DNA of 64,000 nt, from the NCBI GenBank assembly GCA_020796225.1, contig CM036767.1, forward strand, positions 11,023,927 to 11,087,926, in the 5' to 3' direction. This DNA comes from Arion vulgaris (Eukaryota > Mollusca > Gastropoda > Stylommatophora > Arionidae). The notes beneath the pieces were generated by a model. It saw only the letters and a list, made by a program, of their open reading frames with translations. It was not told the DNA's origin and searched no databases. Made by a program: the position numbers and the translations under genes. Positions 61,316 through 64,000 of the stretch are shown piece after piece. How positions within the stretch are numbered: position 1 is the first letter of the stretch; every line of letters starts with the position of its first letter.

Positions 61316-61504
61316 CATCACCAAGATGAAGAAAGAGGAAAATATTATTTTGCAACAGCATTAGATATGAACTATTAGATGTTTTGTTTCTCAACATTAT
61401 CTTGCCATTTAGTCAATAGAATACTTATTTGTTGTTAACTTTTGGTTATTTTATTGTTATTAATAATTTTCTGTATTTTTAAAAATGTGATCAAGTTTAC
61501 ATGA

Positions 61505-61975
61505 AATCTGTGATATGATCATCAACCTGAAATGATTGATAGGACAATAATCATTGCACTTCGGTGTGTAACCATGTGTGCCGGAGCACGTTCTTACACA
61601 GGTGGATCTCAGCTGCAGTGCATGAACTTCGTAGCACCGATGAGGGTCCTCGATGTAATTTTGAAGATGGTGAAGATATTTTTGTAGGAATTTTATTTTT
61701 AATCTTTACTAAGGAATTTTTCCTGTGCAGCGGATTTCCAGCCTGCTCTTCTAAATTTTGAACTGCCAAGGGTTCTTTTACATGCTCAAATTGAACACAG
61801 GACTTATGTTTTATCGCTGGTCTCCAATAGGACTAGAAACTCGATCTCACCTACACTGAGATCAGGATCTCTGGAAAAATATCCAGATGGCTCTACGAGG
61901 GAGCGAACCTGGTACCTTTGGCATGAGAGCAGAGCACCTAACCTCTACGCTACAGAAACACCACAAACCTGAAAT
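61505..61975. repeat. SINE S11 / tRNA-like composite
   Basis: gtgtaaccatgtgtgccgg, atcttcctgtgtagg-type and ctggtacctttggcatgag segments, shared with 14557-14935 and 53500-53830. Confidence 0.55.
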
Positions 61976-62009
61976 CTATGATGTAGTGATTAGTATATAT
62001 AATCTGTTG

Positions 62010-62192
62010 GTTTTTTTTTTATCCAGAAACACTTGAGCTTTCAGCTCTTCGGCTCAGTGCCATGGACATCGTAATCCTTCAGTGCCACCAACACCATAAA
62101 TGTGGCTTTTCTGCCAGCCCGTGGAATTGAACCTCACTCACAGGGGGCTTGTCACCCGTCATCCAACGTGCTATGAACACGCTGGGCAGGCT
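62010..62192 (-). repeat. tRNA-derived SINE S7
   Basis: Reverse copy: ccagaaacacttgagctttc to aacacgctgggcagg. Confidence 0.85.
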
Positions 62193-62199
62193 GGCAATC

Positions 62200-62705
62200 T
62201 GTTGTTTAATTCATAGAGTATAAGAACAATGAGATGAATAATGTATTATAAAACCAATATATGAACATTATAATTGTATAATGTGACCTTATACTATTGT
62301 AGTTTAGTCCTTGTAGAAGTGTCTCTTGATTTATACTAAACTTCAATAATTATGGATTGTCTAATATTGGTCTATTTAAGGAAAAATCTAAATGGTTTTA
62401 TAAATGTGTATGTAGGGAGTCAGTGTAGTTCATCGGCTGTGGGCTTAATTTGTTTATCAATATGCAGTTTTCAAATATTTGGGTTGGACAAATTAGCAAT
62501 AAAAAAATGATCAATAAGTGCAATCATTAAGAAATGCACACAGAGATAAAAGGCAGATGCTGGAGATGAATAGAACACACACTAAGAAGTTAATTACAAC
62601 CATAATGAGAGAACTACCATTGTTTTGGCAACAGTAAAATGTGTGTGCAAAAATACAGGCCTAACACTGTATTGACCTATATACCACAGGTATGAAAGGG
62701 TTCCT
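62200..62705. other. Unassigned A+T-rich sequence downstream of the gene
   Basis: No open frame or repeat family shared within the window, except a short segment (agagaactaccattgttttg) repeated at 62986. Confidence 0.4.
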
Positions 62706-62711
62706 TTACTT

Positions 62712-62970
62712 TTAGAGCCGCTGAGCGTAGTTGTTAGTGAACTCGCTACGCAAGGCTGGTGGTCTGGGTTCAGCTCCCAATGCGCTGAATTTTCCCGACC
62801 GCGAGCTTCTAGGTCGACCCAGCCTCAACTGGGTACCAGACATGCTCTGGGAAAGTAAAGGGCGGCCGGCGTGATGCTGACCACATCACCCATCATGTGC
62901 CGACGGTCAATGAAAATACAGGCCTAACACTGTATTGACCCATATACCACGAGGTATGAAAGGGTTCCTT
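62712..62970 (+). repeat. tRNA-derived SINE S8
   Basis: gcgtagttgttagtgaactc A box, gtctgggttcagctccc B box, ccagcctcaactgggtacc, ending gaaagggttccttt. 62590-62690 and 62985-63035 are direct repeats around it. Confidence 0.85.
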
Positions 62971-63164
62971 TCTTTCTTTTTTATAATGAGAGAACTACCA
63001 TTGTTTTGGCAACAGTAAAATGTGTGTGCAAAAGTACAACTGCATATGAAGTTTGACTTTGTTTAAAATACTCCTTGGAATCATGTGAAGCAGAATGATA
63101 TTTTATGTACCATCTATAAACAAGCATAGGTGGCAATCCATCCATATTCTATCTATCTTTATAT

Positions 63165-63525
63165 ATCATCTTCATGTTATGTTTGACACATAAGGCTTCC
63201 ACAAGAGATTTCCATTGTTGTTGTCTACTAATTATTTCCTATGTCAGGCCACTATCTTTCAACTCCTCTTTCCACTGTTCGTCTCCATATTTCCTTTGGA
63301 TGGCCTTCTTTTCTCATTTTCTCATCCATTGTCCATCAGAGAGCTGTCCTAGCCAATGCCTTTACTGGCATACAACATACATGCCCAATCTACTTCCATC
63401 TTTGTCTTTTATTGATGATCTCAAATGAGACACGTTGTGTGTTTTGAAGCTCTTCATTTGTTATTGTATTATGCCATAACATGGGAGGATTCTTCTTTAC
63501 TTATTTTGGAATGTCTTAAACGTTT
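63165..63525 (-). mobile_element. LINE 3' fragment
   Basis: Same family as 23640-23930: gtcaggccactatctttc, gagctgtcctagccaatgcc. Confidence 0.65.
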
Positions 63526-63560
63526 ATAAAAGTTTCATTCATTTGTGATTTCGAAAATAA

Positions 63561-63696
63561 TTAACTCTTAATGGACCAGAGCAAAAGCCATGTTTTTACA
63601 AGCCATTTGTTTTAGAATAGAAAACAACCTTTGTGTGGCTCCTGGTAAAGGTGTCAACCCAAGCCATGTATTGTGGCGTTTGGTCCCAAGAGTTAA
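63561..63696. mobile_element. TTAA-flanked MITE, family T3, longer copy
   Basis: Starts TTAACTCTTAATGGACCAG and ends TTGGTCCCAAGAGTTAA. Confidence 0.75.
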
Positions 63697-63707
63697 GTAG
63701 CATTTTG

Positions 63708-64000
63708 TAGCAGTTTTATTCAGTGGTATTTTGGGAAAGTAGAGTAATGAGTGAATTTTGTAGCAGTTTTATTCAGTGGTTATTTAGAACATTGAATAAT
63801 GAGTTGAATTTTGTAGCAGTTTTATTCAGTGGTTATTTAGAACATTGAATTATGAGCAGAATGTTGTAGCAGTTTTAGTCAGTGGTTATTTAGAACATTG
63901 AATTATGAGCAGAATTTTGTAGCAGTTTTATTCAGTGGTTATTTAGAACATTGAATTATGAGCAGAATTTTGTAGCATTTTTATTTGTGATTTAGAAAAT
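63708..64000 (+). repeat. 53-bp tandem array, cut by window end
   Basis: Units start gtagcagttttattcagtgg at 63708, 63760, 63813, 63866, 63919 and 63972, giving a period of 53 (52 for the first). Confidence 0.93.

Noticed and set aside
1..64000. Bacterial features (operons, CRISPR, Shine-Dalgarno sites)
   Set aside because: The window is plainly eukaryotic, with GT-AG introns, SINEs and LINEs. The tandem arrays lack the repeat-spacer structure of CRISPR.

Overview
This is a eukaryotic, animal-type window: A+T rich, interrupted by many short interspersed elements, non-LTR retrotransposon tails, a Penelope-like element and DNA-transposon derivatives, with genuine coding sequence only in small exons bounded by GT/AG splice signals. 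The mix (tRNA-headed SINEs, a Penelope-like element with a GIY-YIG endonuclease, RNase H-bearing LINEs, TTAA-flanked MITEs) fits a marine invertebrate, perhaps a mollusc or another lophotrochozoan. That placement is an inference and cannot be settled from the sequence alone.

The main content is one long plus-strand gene, read here exon by exon from about 6905 to 61315: about 19 exons, roughly 760 codons and a 54-kb span. It encodes an unrecognised basic N-terminal region, a Ser/Thr-rich linker, a complete PLAT (LH2) beta-sandwich domain split over three exons (32397-38785), a charged linker, and a C-terminal block of about four ankyrin repeats (45397-54150). Every internal junction from the ATG at 6905 to 57165 joins in a consistent reading phase, which is the strongest support for the model. 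The last ankyrin exon (53957-54150) needs a one-base correction to stay in frame, and the final exon is uncertain (58427 or 61289).

The introns and flanks are almost wholly mobile-element debris. 1-6640: a Penelope-like element nested in a SINE, a LINE split by a TTAA MITE, and a LINE with reverse transcriptase plus RNase H. 7400-31800: SINEs, LINE 3' ends, and a LINE interrupted by a 570-bp element whose 5' end resembles an HDV-like ribozyme. 31900-45300: SINE chimeras with exchangeable tails, a foldback element with 129-bp inverted repeats, and repeats carrying a U2-snRNA-like segment. 45600-64000: more SINEs and LINE tails, a hAT-like element, an internally deleted piggyBac-like element, and several tandem arrays (16, 119 and 53 bp units).

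At least four short MITE families begin and end TTAAC(C/T)C and sit at TTAA sites. Together with the piggyBac-like remnant at 55487-56612 they suggest past activity of piggyBac-type transposases in this genome. No functional rRNA or tRNA gene, CRISPR array, operon or other prokaryotic feature was found.
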